DNA of 42,296 nucleotides. Origin: Ureibacillus chungkukjangi. Its GTDB lineage: Bacteria > Bacillota > Bacilli > Bacillales_A > Planococcaceae. A program made the position numbers and the translations under genes. Positions 1 through 9,543 of this stretch are shown piece by piece. The notes below the pieces were generated by a model, which saw only the letters and a list, made by a program, of their open reading frames with translations, had not been told where the DNA came from and ran no database searches. The DNA lies in NCBI RefSeq assembly GCF_003217295.1, contig NZ_QJTJ01000027.1:1-42296 (forward strand), in the 5' to 3' direction. Numbering within the stretch: position 1 is the stretch's first letter; each line of letters begins with the position of its first letter.

Positions 1-88
1 TACGTTCTCTTTTCATTGTCATTCGTCTCGACCTCCGTGTTTTTACTTTACTATACCACGTAAGCTCGATACGACATCTATCCTAACA
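1..88 (-). mobile_element. Probable end of an insertion sequence, running off the left edge
   Basis: These bases do not look like leucine dehydrogenase, although the downstream frame stays open through them. Read on the minus strand they hold a ribosome site (GGAGGT) 8 bases before an ATG at 22, and the seven codons left before the edge encode MTMKRER. That fits the start of an IS3-type OrfA, but seven residues cannot prove it. The minus-strand sequence would begin TGTTAGG at 88, a TG...CA type end, about 66 bases before the ATG, as is common in IS3-like elements. The alternative is a chimeric contig end. No inverted-repeat partner can be seen because the rest lies outside. Confidence 0.42.
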
Positions 89-538
89 GAGGGGGCTATC
101 GCGGTAGCACCAGATGAAATTTATCAGCAAGAGGTGGATATCTTCGCACCTTGTGCACTTGGGGCAATCATCAATGATGAAACAATTCCTCAATTAAAAG
201 CAAAGGTAATTGCAGGTTCTGCCAATAACCAATTAAAAGATTCAAAACACGGCGATATCATTCATGAAATGGGTATTGTTTACGCACCTGATTACGTAAT
301 TAACGCAGGTGGAGTAATCAATGTTGCAGATGAATTATATGGTTATAATAGAGAAAGAGCTATGAAGCGTGTAGAAACAATCTACGATAGCATTGCTAAA
401 ATATTTGAAATCTCAAAACGTGATAATATTCCAACATATCTAGCGGCAAATCGTCTTGCAGAAGAACGAATTGAACGTATGGCGAAATCCCGCTCACAAT
501 TTTTACAGAACGGGAAAAATATATTAAATGGAAGATAA
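89..538 (+). CDS. bcd: Leucine dehydrogenase, C-terminal 149 residues only
   Basis: This is the C-terminal part of an NAD-dependent leucine dehydrogenase, which reversibly deaminates Leu, Val and Ile to their 2-oxoacids. The family is usually about 364 residues, so roughly the first 215 are missing. Recognisable homology begins at [11 protein letters not shown] (about base 92). It continues through [20 protein letters not shown] and the nucleotide-binding stretch [11 protein letters not shown] to the end ([12 protein letters not shown]). A GTG at 134 is an internal codon, not a plausible start. The gene is directly upstream of lpdV, and its oxoacid products are the substrates of that complex. 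Whether it is truncated in the genome or only at a contig edge cannot be decided here. The sequence upstream suggests an inserted element, in which case it is a pseudogene. Confidence 0.85.
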   Translation, partial: EGAIAVAPDEIYQQEVDIFAPCALGAIINDETIPQLKAKVIAGSANNQLKDSKHGDIIHEMGIVYAPDYVINAGGVINVADELYGYNRERAMKRVETIYDSIAKIFEISKRDNIPTYLAANRLAEERIERMAKSRSQFLQNGKNILNGR

Positions 539-564
539 TCTTTTGATGATTTGAAAGTCAATGA

Positions 565-594
565 GGGAAGTGAAGTAGAAAATCTTTGCTTCCC
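565..594 (+). repeat. Hairpin in the bcd-lpdV gap
   Basis: GGGAAG (565-570) and CTTCCC (589-594) pair, with a further AAG/CTT pair inside after a TG/TG internal loop. There is no T-tract after it, so it is more likely an mRNA processing or stability element than a terminator. The lpdV ribosome site follows within 10 bases. Confidence 0.35.
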
Positions 595-617
595 AATTTG
601 GTTAGGAGGGAATTTAT

Positions 618-2036
618 TTGTCTCAAGAATATGATTTAGTCATTCTGGGTGGTGGAACAGGAGGCTATGTAGCTGCAATAAGAGCCGCTCAGCTTGGACT
701 TAAAACAGCGATCGTTGAAAAAGAACAATTAGGTGGTACTTGTCTTCATAAGGGCTGTATCCCAAGTAAAGCCTTATTAAGAAGTGCGGAGGTTTACCGT
801 CAAACAGTTAATGCAAAAAGCTTTGGAGTAGAAGCTCCTGAGGTAAAGCTGAATTTCTCGCAAGTTCAAGATAGAAAGACATCCATCGTAGAGCAGCTCC
901 ATAATGGTGTTAAAGCATTGGTTAAAAAGGGGAAAATCGATGTTTATTATGGAATGGGTAGAATTTTAGGGCCATCTATTTTTTCACCGATGCCAGGAAC
1001 AATATCGGTAGAAATGGCAGGGCAAGAAAATGAAATGCTGCTACCAAAAAATGTGATTATAGCAACGGGGTCAAGCCCTCGAAATTTAAATGGGATAAAT
1101 GTTGACGGTCAAACGATTCTTTCATCAGATCACGCTTTAGAATTAGAAGTATTACCAACTTCCATTATTGTAGTTGGTGGGGGAGTCATCGGTATTGAAT
1201 GGGCTTCTATGTTAGTTGACTTTGGGGTGAAAGTTACAGTCATAGAGTATGGTGAACGAATATTGCCAACAGAAGATGTAGAAGTATCAAATGAAATGGA
1301 AAAACACCTTGAAAAAAGAGGCGTAGAAATCGTAAAAAACGCAAATATTCTAGCCGAATCCATAGAGCTGGAGAATGGCATTAAGATTTCTGCCAGCATA
1401 AATGGAGAGAATCAATCCTTTGTGGCGGAAAAACTATTAGTAGCTGTTGGGCGGATTGGGAATATTGACGGAATCGGTTTGGATAATACAGAAATTGAAT
1501 GTGAAGGTAATTTCATAAAAGTAAATGAAGTATATCAAACGAAAGAAAAGCATATTTACGCCATTGGAGATGTCATCGGGGGTATGCAATTGGCTCATAT
1601 TGCTTCACATGAAGGAATTGCAGCGGTTGAACATATTGCTAATGGTGAAAAGAAACAAATTGATTATACAAATATTGCCCGCTGTATCTACAGTTATCCA
1701 GAGGCTGCAAGTATCGGTTTAACTGAAGAGCAAGCTAGGGGTAAGGGGATCAATATCAAAGTAGGAAAGTTTCCGTTTAAAGGCATTGGAAAAGCTTTAG
1801 TTTATGGCGATGCTGAAGGGTTCGTCAAGATTATTGCAGATAAAGAAACGAATGATTTAATAGGTGTTCATATGATTGGACCACATGTAACTGATTTAAT
1901 TTCAGAAACAGCATTGGGCATGCTATTAGATGCAACACCTTGGGAGATCGGTCAAACCATTCACCCTCATCCATCACTTAGTGAAATTATTGGTGAAGCA
2001 GCACTTGCTGTTGAAGGAAAAGCGATTCATTTTTAA
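618..2036 (+). CDS. lpdV: Dihydrolipoyl dehydrogenase (E3) of the branched-chain oxoacid dehydrogenase
   Basis: This flavoprotein reoxidises the dihydrolipoyl arm of BkdB with NAD+ in the cytoplasmic branched-chain 2-oxoacid dehydrogenase complex. The 472 residues have the usual layout: FAD-binding GGGTGGYVAA (11-20), redox-active disulfide C42/C47 in GGTCLHKGCIPSK, NAD-binding VVGGGVIGIEWASM near 185-199, the FAD motif YAIGDV near 315, and the C-terminal His-Glu base in HPHPSLSE. The start is TTG with AGGAGGG 7 bases upstream. It is the first complete gene of the bkd run. In B. subtilis a butyrate kinase gene (buk) lies between bcd and lpdV; here it is absent. Assignment to bkd rather than the pyruvate complex rests on its neighbours. 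Confidence 0.95.
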   Translation: MSQEYDLVILGGGTGGYVAAIRAAQLGLKTAIVEKEQLGGTCLHKGCIPSKALLRSAEVYRQTVNAKSFGVEAPEVKLNFSQVQDRKTSIVEQLHNGVKALVKKGKIDVYYGMGRILGPSIFSPMPGTISVEMAGQENEMLLPKNVIIATGSSPRNLNGINVDGQTILSSDHALELEVLPTSIIVVGGGVIGIEWASMLVDFGVKVTVIEYGERILPTEDVEVSNEMEKHLEKRGVEIVKNANILAESIELENGIKISASINGENQSFVAEKLLVAVGRIGNIDGIGLDNTEIECEGNFIKVNEVYQTKEKHIYAIGDVIGGMQLAHIASHEGIAAVEHIANGEKKQIDYTNIARCIYSYPEAASIGLTEEQARGKGINIKVGKFPFKGIGKALVYGDAEGFVKIIADKETNDLIGVHMIGPHVTDLISETALGMLLDATPWEIGQTIHPHPSLSEIIGEAALAVEGKAIHF

Positions 2037-2142
2037 ACAATAGATTAATAGAATTTTTATTAACAAATATTGATTCCTAAACTATTTTAAGGGATAGGGT
2101 AAATTATTGAAGCTTTCCACTTTAGCGAAAGGGGATGTTTTT

Positions 2143-3153
2143 GTGGGAGAAGAAAAGATTAAACATCAGCAATTAGGGCTATCTGATGAAGCAGTACTAA
2201 AAATGTATGAGACGATGTTAACAGCAAGACGACTTGACGAAAGAATGTGGCTACTTAACCGAGCAGGTAAAATTCCATTTGTTATTTCTTGTCAAGGTCA
2301 AGAAGCAGCACAGGTTGGAGCGGCTTTTGCATTAGATGAAACAAAGGATTATATCGCACCGTATTATCGTGATATGGGTGTCGTTTTACATTTTGGTATG
2401 ACACCAAAAGATTTAATGCTTTCTGCCTTTGCAAAAGCAGAGGACCCAAATTCTGGCGGACGTCAGATGCCTGGCCACTTTGGACAGAAGAAAAATCGGA
2501 TAATTACAGGGTCATCTCCTGTGGCGACACAAATACCACATGCGGTTGGTGTAGCACTTGCAGGGAAGATGAGAAATGAAGACTACTTAGCGTTTGTGAC
2601 CCTCGGGGAAGGCTCTACAAATCAAGGAGATTTTCACGAAGGAGCTAATTTTGCTGGTGTTCATAAGCTACCTGTTATTATTTTAGTTGAAAATAACCAA
2701 TATGCGATTTCTGTACCAATTGAAAAGCAATTGGGGTGTGCAAAGGTTTCTGATCGAGCTATCGGCTATGGAATGCCAGGTGTAACTGTTGATGGCAAAG
2801 ATCCATTAGCAGTTTATGAAGTTGTTAAAGAGGCGGCAGATCGTGCGAGACGTGGGGAAGGGCCGAGCTTAATCGAAACGGTCACTTACCGTTTGACAGC
2901 GCATTCGTCAGATGACGACGACCGTCAATATCGCACTGCTGAGGATATTGCAGAAGGTAAAGCAAATGACCCAATCAAATTATTTGAGAACTATTTAATT
3001 GAGTCAAAGACAGCAACAGAAAATGATCTTGCACAATTGAATGAAAAAATAATGAATATCGTCAATGAAGCTACAAATTATGCGGAAAATGCTCCGTATG
3101 CACCTCCAGAGCATGCACTGAAATACGTGTACGAGGAAGGAGAAGAGAGCTAA
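2143..3153 (+). CDS. bkdAA: Branched-chain 2-oxoacid dehydrogenase E1 alpha
   Basis: This is the thiamine-diphosphate E1 alpha subunit, which with BkdAB decarboxylates 2-oxoisovalerate, 2-oxoisocaproate and 2-oxo-3-methylvalerate and transfers the acyl group to lipoyl-BkdB. From GTG 2143 it has 336 residues, close to the family length. The TPP/Mg motif is visible as GEGSTNQGDFHEGANFAG...ENNQYAIS, and RMWLLNRAGKIPFVISCQGQ is typical of the BKD type. An in-frame TTG at 2107 would add 12 residues. GTG 2143 is preferred because AAAGGGGA lies 7 bases before it and because known homologues start near this point. The stop overlaps the bkdAB start (TAATG). Confidence 0.94.
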   Translation: MGEEKIKHQQLGLSDEAVLKMYETMLTARRLDERMWLLNRAGKIPFVISCQGQEAAQVGAAFALDETKDYIAPYYRDMGVVLHFGMTPKDLMLSAFAKAEDPNSGGRQMPGHFGQKKNRIITGSSPVATQIPHAVGVALAGKMRNEDYLAFVTLGEGSTNQGDFHEGANFAGVHKLPVIILVENNQYAISVPIEKQLGCAKVSDRAIGYGMPGVTVDGKDPLAVYEVVKEAADRARRGEGPSLIETVTYRLTAHSSDDDDRQYRTAEDIAEGKANDPIKLFENYLIESKTATENDLAQLNEKIMNIVNEATNYAENAPYAPPEHALKYVYEEGEES

Positions 3154-4136
3154 TGGCAGTGATTTCTTATATTGAAGCAATTCAAATGGCTATGAAGGAA
3201 GAAATGCAACGTGATGAGCGTGTTTTTATATTAGGTGAGGATGTTGGTCTTAAAGGTGGGGTATTTAAGGCGACAGCTGGCTTATATGATGAATTTGGTG
3301 AATATCGAGTATTAGATACTCCTTTAGCAGAAAGTGCGATTGCTGGTGTGGCAATTGGTGCCGCTATGGTTGGTATGCGTCCGATTGCTGAGATGCAATT
3401 TGCTGACTTCATCATGCCGGCGGTGAACCAAATCGTTTCAGAGGCGGCTAAAATCCGTTATCGTACAAATAATGATTGGAACTGTCCTATCGTAGTTCGT
3501 GCACCATTTGGTGGTGGAATTCATGGGGCGCTCTATCACTCTCAATCAGTAGAAGCCTTATTTGCAGGTACACCAGGATTGAAAATTGTTATTCCTTCCA
3601 CTCCATATGATGCGAAGGGCTTGCTAAAGGCAGCAATACGAGACGAAGACCCAGTATTATTTTTCGAGCACAAGCGTGCATATCGTTTAATAAAAGGGGA
3701 AGTACCTTCTGAGGACTATGTACTGCCTATTGGTAAGGCCGACGTAAAACGTGAAGGCGATGACATCACGGTAATAACATATGGTTTAGCTGTAAATTTC
3801 GCTATTCAAGCCGCAGAACGACTTGCAGCAGATGGTATAGAAGCCCATATTTTAGACTTACGAACTGTTTATCCATTAGATAAGGAAGCAATCATTGAAG
3901 CAGCAAGTAAGACTGGAAAAGTATTATTAGTGACAGAGGATAACAAAGAAGGTAGCATTATGAGTGAGGTTGCTGCAATTATTGCAGAGCACTGTTTATT
4001 TGATTTAGATGCACCTATTAAGCGATTAGCTGGACCAGATGTTCCTGCTATGCCATATGCACCAACAATGGAAAAATATTTCATGATTAATCCTGAAAAA
4101 ATAGAACAGGCAATGCGCAGCTTAGCCGCGTTCTAA
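3153..4136 (+). CDS. bkdAB: Branched-chain 2-oxoacid dehydrogenase E1 beta
   Basis: This transketolase-like subunit forms the alpha2beta2 E1 heterotetramer with BkdAA and completes the TPP site at the interface. The 327 residues include the N-terminal pyrimidine-binding half (ISYIEAIQMAMKEEM, FILGEDVGLKGGVF, EMQFADFIMPAVNQI) and the C-terminal transketolase domain from about residue 195 (DITVITYGLAVNFAIQAAE). Length and motifs are standard. The start ATG overlaps the bkdAA stop by one base, which implies translational coupling and equal subunit synthesis. The next gene begins 14 bases after the stop. Confidence 0.95.
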   Translation: MAVISYIEAIQMAMKEEMQRDERVFILGEDVGLKGGVFKATAGLYDEFGEYRVLDTPLAESAIAGVAIGAAMVGMRPIAEMQFADFIMPAVNQIVSEAAKIRYRTNNDWNCPIVVRAPFGGGIHGALYHSQSVEALFAGTPGLKIVIPSTPYDAKGLLKAAIRDEDPVLFFEHKRAYRLIKGEVPSEDYVLPIGKADVKREGDDITVITYGLAVNFAIQAAERLAADGIEAHILDLRTVYPLDKEAIIEAASKTGKVLLVTEDNKEGSIMSEVAAIIAEHCLFDLDAPIKRLAGPDVPAMPYAPTMEKYFMINPEKIEQAMRSLAAF

Positions 4137-4150
4137 AAGGGGGATATTAT

Positions 4151-5470
4151 ATGTCTATTGAAAATATTTTAATGCCACAGCTTGGAGAAAGTGTGACCGA
4201 GGGTACAATTGAAAAATGGTTGGTTAAGCCCGGTGATCAGGTCAACAAATACGATCCAATAGCGGAAGTGGTAACTGATAAAGTAAATGCAGAAATTCCT
4301 TCTTCTTTTACTGGAACGATTAAAGAGCTCATTGCAAAAGAAGGTGAGGCACTAGAGGTTGGTACGATAATTTGTTCGGTGGAAGTAACAGATGCTGCAA
4401 CTGAAAAAGTAACTGTTCAACCTAAGAATCCAAATGTCAGCTCAGCAATCTTAAATGCCAATCAGCCTCAGCAAAAGGACGAATCCAAAGCCCTGAAAAA
4501 GGAATCAAATTCTTTAGGAGCTTCAAAAAAACGTTATTCGCCAGCTGTTTTACGAATTGCCGAGGAGCATAATATTGATTTACAGCTAGTGGAGGGCACA
4601 GGTTTAGAAGGACGTATTACAAGAAAAGATCTACAAAAGCTAATAGAAGACGGTCAAATACCGCAAGCAGATACTTCAGCCAAGATTGAAATGGAAACAA
4701 TAGCACAACAGGTAGAAGAAAAACCTGTATCTATACCAACCAAGGAATCTTCAGTACAAAGTGTAAATGGGGACATAGAAATACCTGTTTCATCTGTGCG
4801 AAGAGCAATTGCAAAAAATATGGTTCGAAGTACGCAAGAGGTTCCACATGCCTGGATGATGATGGAAGTGGATGTTACGAATCTTGTAAGCTATCGAGAT
4901 TCTATCAAAAATGAATTCAAAGCAAAGGAAGGCTTTAATTTAACTTATTTTGCTTTCTTTATAAAAGCAATAGCAAGAGCGTTAAAAGAGTTCCCGATGA
5001 TGAATTCTGTTTGGGCGGATGATAAAATTATACAAAAGAAGGATATTCACATTTCCATCGCAGTTGCAACAGAGGATGCCCTTTTTGTACCTGTCATCAA
5101 ACATGCAGACGAAAAGTCTATTAAAGGTATTGCTAAGGAAATTTCTGAACTGTCCACACTTGTTAGAAACGGAAAGCTTCGTTCAGAGCATATTCAAGGT
5201 GGGACATTTACTGTCAATAATACTGGCTCATTTGGCTCAGTTCAGTCTATGGGGATTATCAATTACCCACAAGCTGCTATTGTACAGGTCGAGTCGATTG
5301 TTAAAAGGCCAGTAATCATGGAAGGTGGCATGTTTGCTGCCCGTGATATGGTGAATTTATGTCTATCCCTAGACCATCGTATTTTAGATGGACTAATTTG
5401 CGGCAAATTCCTGAATCGAGTAAAAGAGATTCTGGAAAATGTAAACAAAGATACAATGTCGGTCTATTAA
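4151..5470 (+). CDS. bkdB: Branched-chain 2-oxoacid dehydrogenase E2 (lipoyl acyltransferase)
   Basis: This is the core of the BKD complex: it carries the acyl group on a lipoyl lysine and transfers it to CoA. One N-terminal lipoyl domain has the modified lysine at K44 in VVTDKVNAEIPSS. A charged linker follows. The peripheral subunit-binding domain is at about 126-165 (YSPAVLRIAEEHNIDLQ...GRITRKDLQ). After a second linker comes the catalytic domain from about 215 to the end, with the active-site motif DHRILDG near the C-terminus. The 439 residues match Bacillus BkdB. An AAAAGGGGG ribosome site precedes the ATG. It is the last gene of the run and is followed by a clear terminator. Confidence 0.95.
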   Translation: MSIENILMPQLGESVTEGTIEKWLVKPGDQVNKYDPIAEVVTDKVNAEIPSSFTGTIKELIAKEGEALEVGTIICSVEVTDAATEKVTVQPKNPNVSSAILNANQPQQKDESKALKKESNSLGASKKRYSPAVLRIAEEHNIDLQLVEGTGLEGRITRKDLQKLIEDGQIPQADTSAKIEMETIAQQVEEKPVSIPTKESSVQSVNGDIEIPVSSVRRAIAKNMVRSTQEVPHAWMMMEVDVTNLVSYRDSIKNEFKAKEGFNLTYFAFFIKAIARALKEFPMMNSVWADDKIIQKKDIHISIAVATEDALFVPVIKHADEKSIKGIAKEISELSTLVRNGKLRSEHIQGGTFTVNNTGSFGSVQSMGIINYPQAAIVQVESIVKRPVIMEGGMFAARDMVNLCLSLDHRILDGLICGKFLNRVKEILENVNKDTMSVY

Positions 5471-5495
5471 AAGCTTTAAAGAATATAGGTAAAAG

Positions 5496-5533
5496 AAAAC
5501 ACAACTCGCCATTGGTGTGGAGTTGTGTTTTTT
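5496..5533 (+). terminator. Terminator of the bkd operon
   Basis: A perfect 12-bp stem (AAAACACAACTC 5496-5507 with GAGTTGTGTTTT 5520-5531), 12-base loop and run of T form a typical intrinsic terminator 26 bases after bkdB. Confidence 0.85.
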
Positions 5534-5701
5534 ATACTTTATTGGAAAGCTTTTCTAATGTAGAATTAATATATACTTTAATCTTTAACTAGATGAGTTG
5601 TGTTATGCATGAACTAGTTAAAAATGTACTATATGATTTTAAAATAGTGTCTTAGAAATCAAAGCGGATATAGTTAAAGGGGGAAGCTTTTAAGCGAGAA
5701 T

Positions 5702-7393
5702 ATGTCAATTCAAATGAAGGATATTCAATTTCCAGCTGTTAGTTATGATGAGTGGAAAGAACAAGCAATAAAAGCATTAAAGGGGAAACCGTTTGAAACA
5801 TTATTTACAAATACTATTGAAGGTGTAACATTACAGCCTCTTTATACAAAAGAAATGCTAGTGGATAAATTAGACGAGCAATTAGAACAACAAATTTCAA
5901 CTATCCGCTCATTAAAAGCAAGTGATACTTTTAATATTGCACAGCAAATTTATGGGGAAACGTCTGAGCAATTTTTTAGCTCTTTACAAGCTAGTATTGA
6001 AAAAGGGAATGACTGTATAACGATCAATAGTCTTGTTTCATTTTCCTGGAACGATGAAAATTTAACTAAATTAGCTCGATTTTTATCTGAAAATTCATTT
6101 AAAATTTTTGTAGAAAATGAAAATGACCCAATTTTAAATGTTTTCAGTATAATAGATAATCCGAATATAGAAGGGTTTATTCTTAGTAACGAACCAATTA
6201 GCTCGATTAATTTTGAAAAGGTTAAAACAGCTGCAGCAAATCTTGTGCCTTATCATAATGATGGTGCAAATGCTGTCCAAGAGTTGGCTATTGCTCTTGC
6301 TTTAGCCAACAAATATGCTCAATCTGTAGGTGATTTCGAAAAGTTCACAGCCCAATTTTTTGTAAACTTTGCTATTGATACAGATTTCTTTTCGGAAATC
6401 GCAAAGCTACGAGCATTTAAAGTGATGTGGAAAGCGTTTTCACAAGCCTATGGAATGGAAGAGGCTACAAAAATTTCGGTACTAGCAGAAAGCTCATTAC
6501 GCAGTTATACAAAAGCCGATGAATTTGTGAATCTATTACGTGCGGGTAATGAAGCCTTTGCTGCACTAATTGGAGGAGCAGACTATTTTACAGTCCATCC
6601 ACATGATTGCTTAACAAAGCCTAATGATAAATCAATGCGAATTGCTCGCAATGTTGCGTTAGTTTTAAAAGAAGAGTCCTATGTTGAAAATGTTTTAGAT
6701 GCTTCTGGAGGCTCGTACTTTATTGAAACATTAACTGCTGAATATGTAGAAAAAGCCTGGGCACTTTTTTTAGATATCGAGAAAGCTGGGGGAATTGAAG
6801 CTTACACACATTCTGGTGAATTACAGTCTGATATCGATAAGGTATACAAAAATAGAGTTAAAGCTGTTGCTACGAGAAATCACTCACTAATTGGGACTAA
6901 TATTTATGCTAATCCAAATGATGAAGTACCTGCGGATACACATGCTCAATTTGCAGATATTAAAAGGTTAGCGATTCCCTTTGAAAACCTGCGTGTGAAC
7001 TACAAAAACCTTCAACCGAAAATTGCGATTTTAACCTATGGAAAATTAAAAGATTTTAAACCACGTGCAGATTTTGTGGAGGGCTTTATTGCTACTGCCG
7101 GGATCGTACCCGAGAAGTCAGGAGAACTACAAAGTGTTGAAGAAGCTATAGCTTGGTTAGAAAATGCAAATTATGATTATGTAGTGATTGCCGCAAAGGA
7201 CGAAGATACAAGACTACTTGTCCCTTCAATTCTAGAGTCAAAACTGGAAGGCTTGCTATTAGATGCTGCAGGCAAATTTAAAGAAGAGCAAGAGGAATGG
7301 CTTGGAAAAGGTTTAAATGGCTTTATATTTGCTGGTCAAAATATTGTCGATAAGCTATCTGAGATTCTAGAAAGCTTGAAGGAGGTACAATGA
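5702..7393 (+). CDS. mutA: Methylmalonyl-CoA mutase small (beta) subunit
   Basis: This is the non-catalytic subunit of the heterodimeric adenosylcobalamin enzyme that isomerises (R)-methylmalonyl-CoA to succinyl-CoA. The 563 residues align in kind with the mutase family: barrel motifs such as [13 protein letters not shown] (about 294-306), [14 protein letters not shown] and [13 protein letters not shown], then a Rossmann-like C-terminal part. The C-terminal part lacks the DxHxxG cobalamin motif, as expected for MutA, so it depends on MutB. It is shorter than many MutA proteins of over 600 residues. The start is uncertain: the good AAAGGGGG site ends 18 bases before the ATG, too far for normal initiation, and no closer in-frame start exists. 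The stop overlaps mutB. Confidence 0.92.
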   Translation: MSIQMKDIQFPAVSYDEWKEQAIKALKGKPFETLFTNTIEGVTLQPLYTKEMLVDKLDEQLEQQISTIRSLKASDTFNIAQQIYGETSEQFFSSLQASIEKGNDCITINSLVSFSWNDENLTKLARFLSENSFKIFVENENDPILNVFSIIDNPNIEGFILSNEPISSINFEKVKTAAANLVPYHNDGANAVQELAIALALANKYAQSVGDFEKFTAQFFVNFAIDTDFFSEIAKLRAFKVMWKAFSQAYGMEEATKISVLAESSLRSYTKADEFVNLLRAGNEAFAALIGGADYFTVHPHDCLTKPNDKSMRIARNVALVLKEESYVENVLDASGGSYFIETLTAEYVEKAWALFLDIEKAGGIEAYTHSGELQSDIDKVYKNRVKAVATRNHSLIGTNIYANPNDEVPADTHAQFADIKRLAIPFENLRVNYKNLQPKIAILTYGKLKDFKPRADFVEGFIATAGIVPEKSGELQSVEEAIAWLENANYDYVVIAAKDEDTRLLVPSILESKLEGLLLDAAGKFKEEQEEWLGKGLNGFIFAGQNIVDKLSEILESLKEVQ

Positions 7394-9543
7394 TGAGTAA
7401 GCCAAATTTCGAATCGATTCAAATTAAAGATGTTTTAGTAACTGAGAAGCTACGTTCTAGTCGCAGCTTTATGACAAACGAAGGCATTGAAGTAAATGAA
7501 TTTTATAATAAGAAAGATATTGAAAATGCAGCTCATCTTAATGACGTTTCTGGAGTGGCACCAAATACACGTGGACCCTATCCAACGATGTATGTAGCTC
7601 GTCCATGGACAGTTCGTCAATATGCAGGGTTTTCTACAGCAGAAGAATCGAATGCATTTTATCGTCGTAATTTAGCAATGGGTCAAAAAGGGTTATCAGT
7701 TGCATTTGACTTAGCCACTCACCGTGGCTATGACTCTACACATCCAAGGGTAAAAGGGGATGTAGGGAAAGCCGGGGTTGCCATTGATTCAATTGAGGAC
7801 ATGAAAATACTATTTGATGGTATTCCATTAGACCAAATGTCGGTTTCAATGACAATGAATGGTGCTGTATTACCAATTATGGCCTTCTATATTGTAGCAG
7901 CAGAAGAGCAAGGGGTGACACCTGAGCAGCTTGCGGGTACAATCCAAAATGATATTTTAAAGGAATATATGGTGCGTAATACGTACATTTATCCACCTGA
8001 GATGTCTATGAAAATTATTGCTGATATCTTTGAATACACTAGTAAGTTCATGCCAAAATTTAATTCTATTTCTATTTCCGGCTACCATATTCAAGAGGCC
8101 GGAGCTACGAATGATATTGAATTAGCTTATACATTAGCTGATGGGCTGGAATATGTTCGTACCGGCTTGAAGGCAGGAATTGATATTGATTCATTTGCTC
8201 CTAGGCTGTCATTCTTCTGGGCAATTGGGATGAACTATTACATGGAAGTAGCCAAAATGCGTGCTGCTCGACGGATTTGGGCCCAAATGATGAGCACGTT
8301 TAATCCGAAAAATCCAAAGTCTCTTGCTTTACGTACTCATTCACAAACCTCGGGCTGGTCTTTAACTGAACAGGATCCGTTTAATAATGTGACGCGAACT
8401 CTTATCGAGGCAAATGCTGCTTCAATGGGACATACACAATCTCTTCACACAAATGCATTAGATGAAGCCATTGCCTTACCAACAGACTTCTCAGCTAGAA
8501 TTGCTCGTAATACTCAGCTATTTCTTCAAGAGGAAACTGGAATGACAAAGGTAATTGATCCATGGGGCGGCTCCTATTATGTAGAGAAGTTAACTGAGGA
8601 GCTTACTCGAAAAGCATGGGAATTAATCAATGAAATAGAAGAGCTAGGTGGAATGGCAAAAGCAATCGAAACAGGCTTGCCTAAAATGAAAGTAGAGGAA
8701 TCTGCTGCAAAACGCCAAGCGAAAATTGATTCTAAAGCAGAAACCATTGTTGGGGTAAATAAATATCTATTAGATAAAGAGGAACCGATCGATATTCTGG
8801 ATATTGATAATACTATTGTTCGTCAAAAACAAATCGAGCGTTTAGAGAGATTAAAAGCAGAGCGTGATGAAGACGAAGTACAAAAACAATTAGATCGTTT
8901 AACGAATGCTGCACAAACTGGTGAGGAAAACTTATTGGCTGTTGCTGTGGATGCTGCCCGTGCTCGAGCGTCCTTAGGAGAAATCTCTGATGCAATCGAA
9001 AAAGTTTCGGGTCGACATAAAGCAGTCATCCGTTCAATTTCTGGTGTGTACTCTTCCAATTTCTCAGATGATGAGCTGATTAAAGAAGTAAAGCAAATGA
9101 CAGAAGAATTTTTAGAAAATGAAGGGCGCCGTCCTCGTATCCTTGTAGCAAAAATGGGACAGGATGGGCATGATCGTGGAGCAAAGGTAGTAGCAACAGG
9201 CTATGCAGATCTTGGCTTCGATGTAGATATATCGCCATTGTTCATGACCCCAGAAGAAGCAGCACAAATGGCTGTTGAAAATGATGTTCATTGTGTAGGT
9301 GTATCTTCGCTTGCTGCTGGACACAAAACACTGGTGCCAGAACTAATTGAAGAACTACAAAAGCTTGGTCGCGAGGATATTATTGTTATTGTTGGTGGGG
9401 TAATACCGGCTCAGGATTATCAATATATATATGATGCCGGTGCAGTGGCTATCTTTGGACCTGGTACAGTAATCCCGGTTTCTGCTATAAAAATCATCGA
9501 AGAAATTTACCGACGTTTGGGATACGAGGAAGTGTCTGAATAA
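7393..9543 (+). CDS. mutB: Methylmalonyl-CoA mutase large (alpha) subunit
   Basis: This is the catalytic, cobalamin-binding subunit of methylmalonyl-CoA mutase. The N-terminal TIM barrel has TRGPYPTMY and [18 protein letters not shown] near 60-90 and the substrate region [12 protein letters not shown] near 105. The C-terminal B12 domain (from about 585) carries DGHDRG with the lower axial histidine at about 593, then [14 protein letters not shown] and [11 protein letters not shown]. Two adjacent ATGs (7390, 7393) are possible. The second is preferred because GGAGGT (7381-7386) lies 6 bases upstream, against 3 for the first. The gene overlaps mutA and meaB by one base each, a tightly coupled mutA-mutB-meaB operon. 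No cobalamin riboswitch was recognised upstream of mutA. Confidence 0.97.
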   Translation: MSKPNFESIQIKDVLVTEKLRSSRSFMTNEGIEVNEFYNKKDIENAAHLNDVSGVAPNTRGPYPTMYVARPWTVRQYAGFSTAEESNAFYRRNLAMGQKGLSVAFDLATHRGYDSTHPRVKGDVGKAGVAIDSIEDMKILFDGIPLDQMSVSMTMNGAVLPIMAFYIVAAEEQGVTPEQLAGTIQNDILKEYMVRNTYIYPPEMSMKIIADIFEYTSKFMPKFNSISISGYHIQEAGATNDIELAYTLADGLEYVRTGLKAGIDIDSFAPRLSFFWAIGMNYYMEVAKMRAARRIWAQMMSTFNPKNPKSLALRTHSQTSGWSLTEQDPFNNVTRTLIEANAASMGHTQSLHTNALDEAIALPTDFSARIARNTQLFLQEETGMTKVIDPWGGSYYVEKLTEELTRKAWELINEIEELGGMAKAIETGLPKMKVEESAAKRQAKIDSKAETIVGVNKYLLDKEEPIDILDIDNTIVRQKQIERLERLKAERDEDEVQKQLDRLTNAAQTGEENLLAVAVDAARARASLGEISDAIEKVSGRHKAVIRSISGVYSSNFSDDELIKEVKQMTEEFLENEGRRPRILVAKMGQDGHDRGAKVVATGYADLGFDVDISPLFMTPEEAAQMAVENDVHCVGVSSLAAGHKTLVPELIEELQKLGREDIIVIVGGVIPAQDYQYIYDAGAVAIFGPGTVIPVSAIKIIEEIYRRLGYEEVSE

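Noticed and set aside
539..617. Sigma-54 promoter for the bkd genes just upstream of lpdV
   Set aside because: No TGGCAC-N5-TTGCA-type pair was found here. The operon promoter probably lies upstream of bcd, outside the window.
5534..5701. Cobalamin riboswitch before mutA
   Set aside because: The interval is only 168 bases and AT-rich; no B12-box-like conserved core was seen. The mutase genes use cobalamin but are not expected to need the switch.
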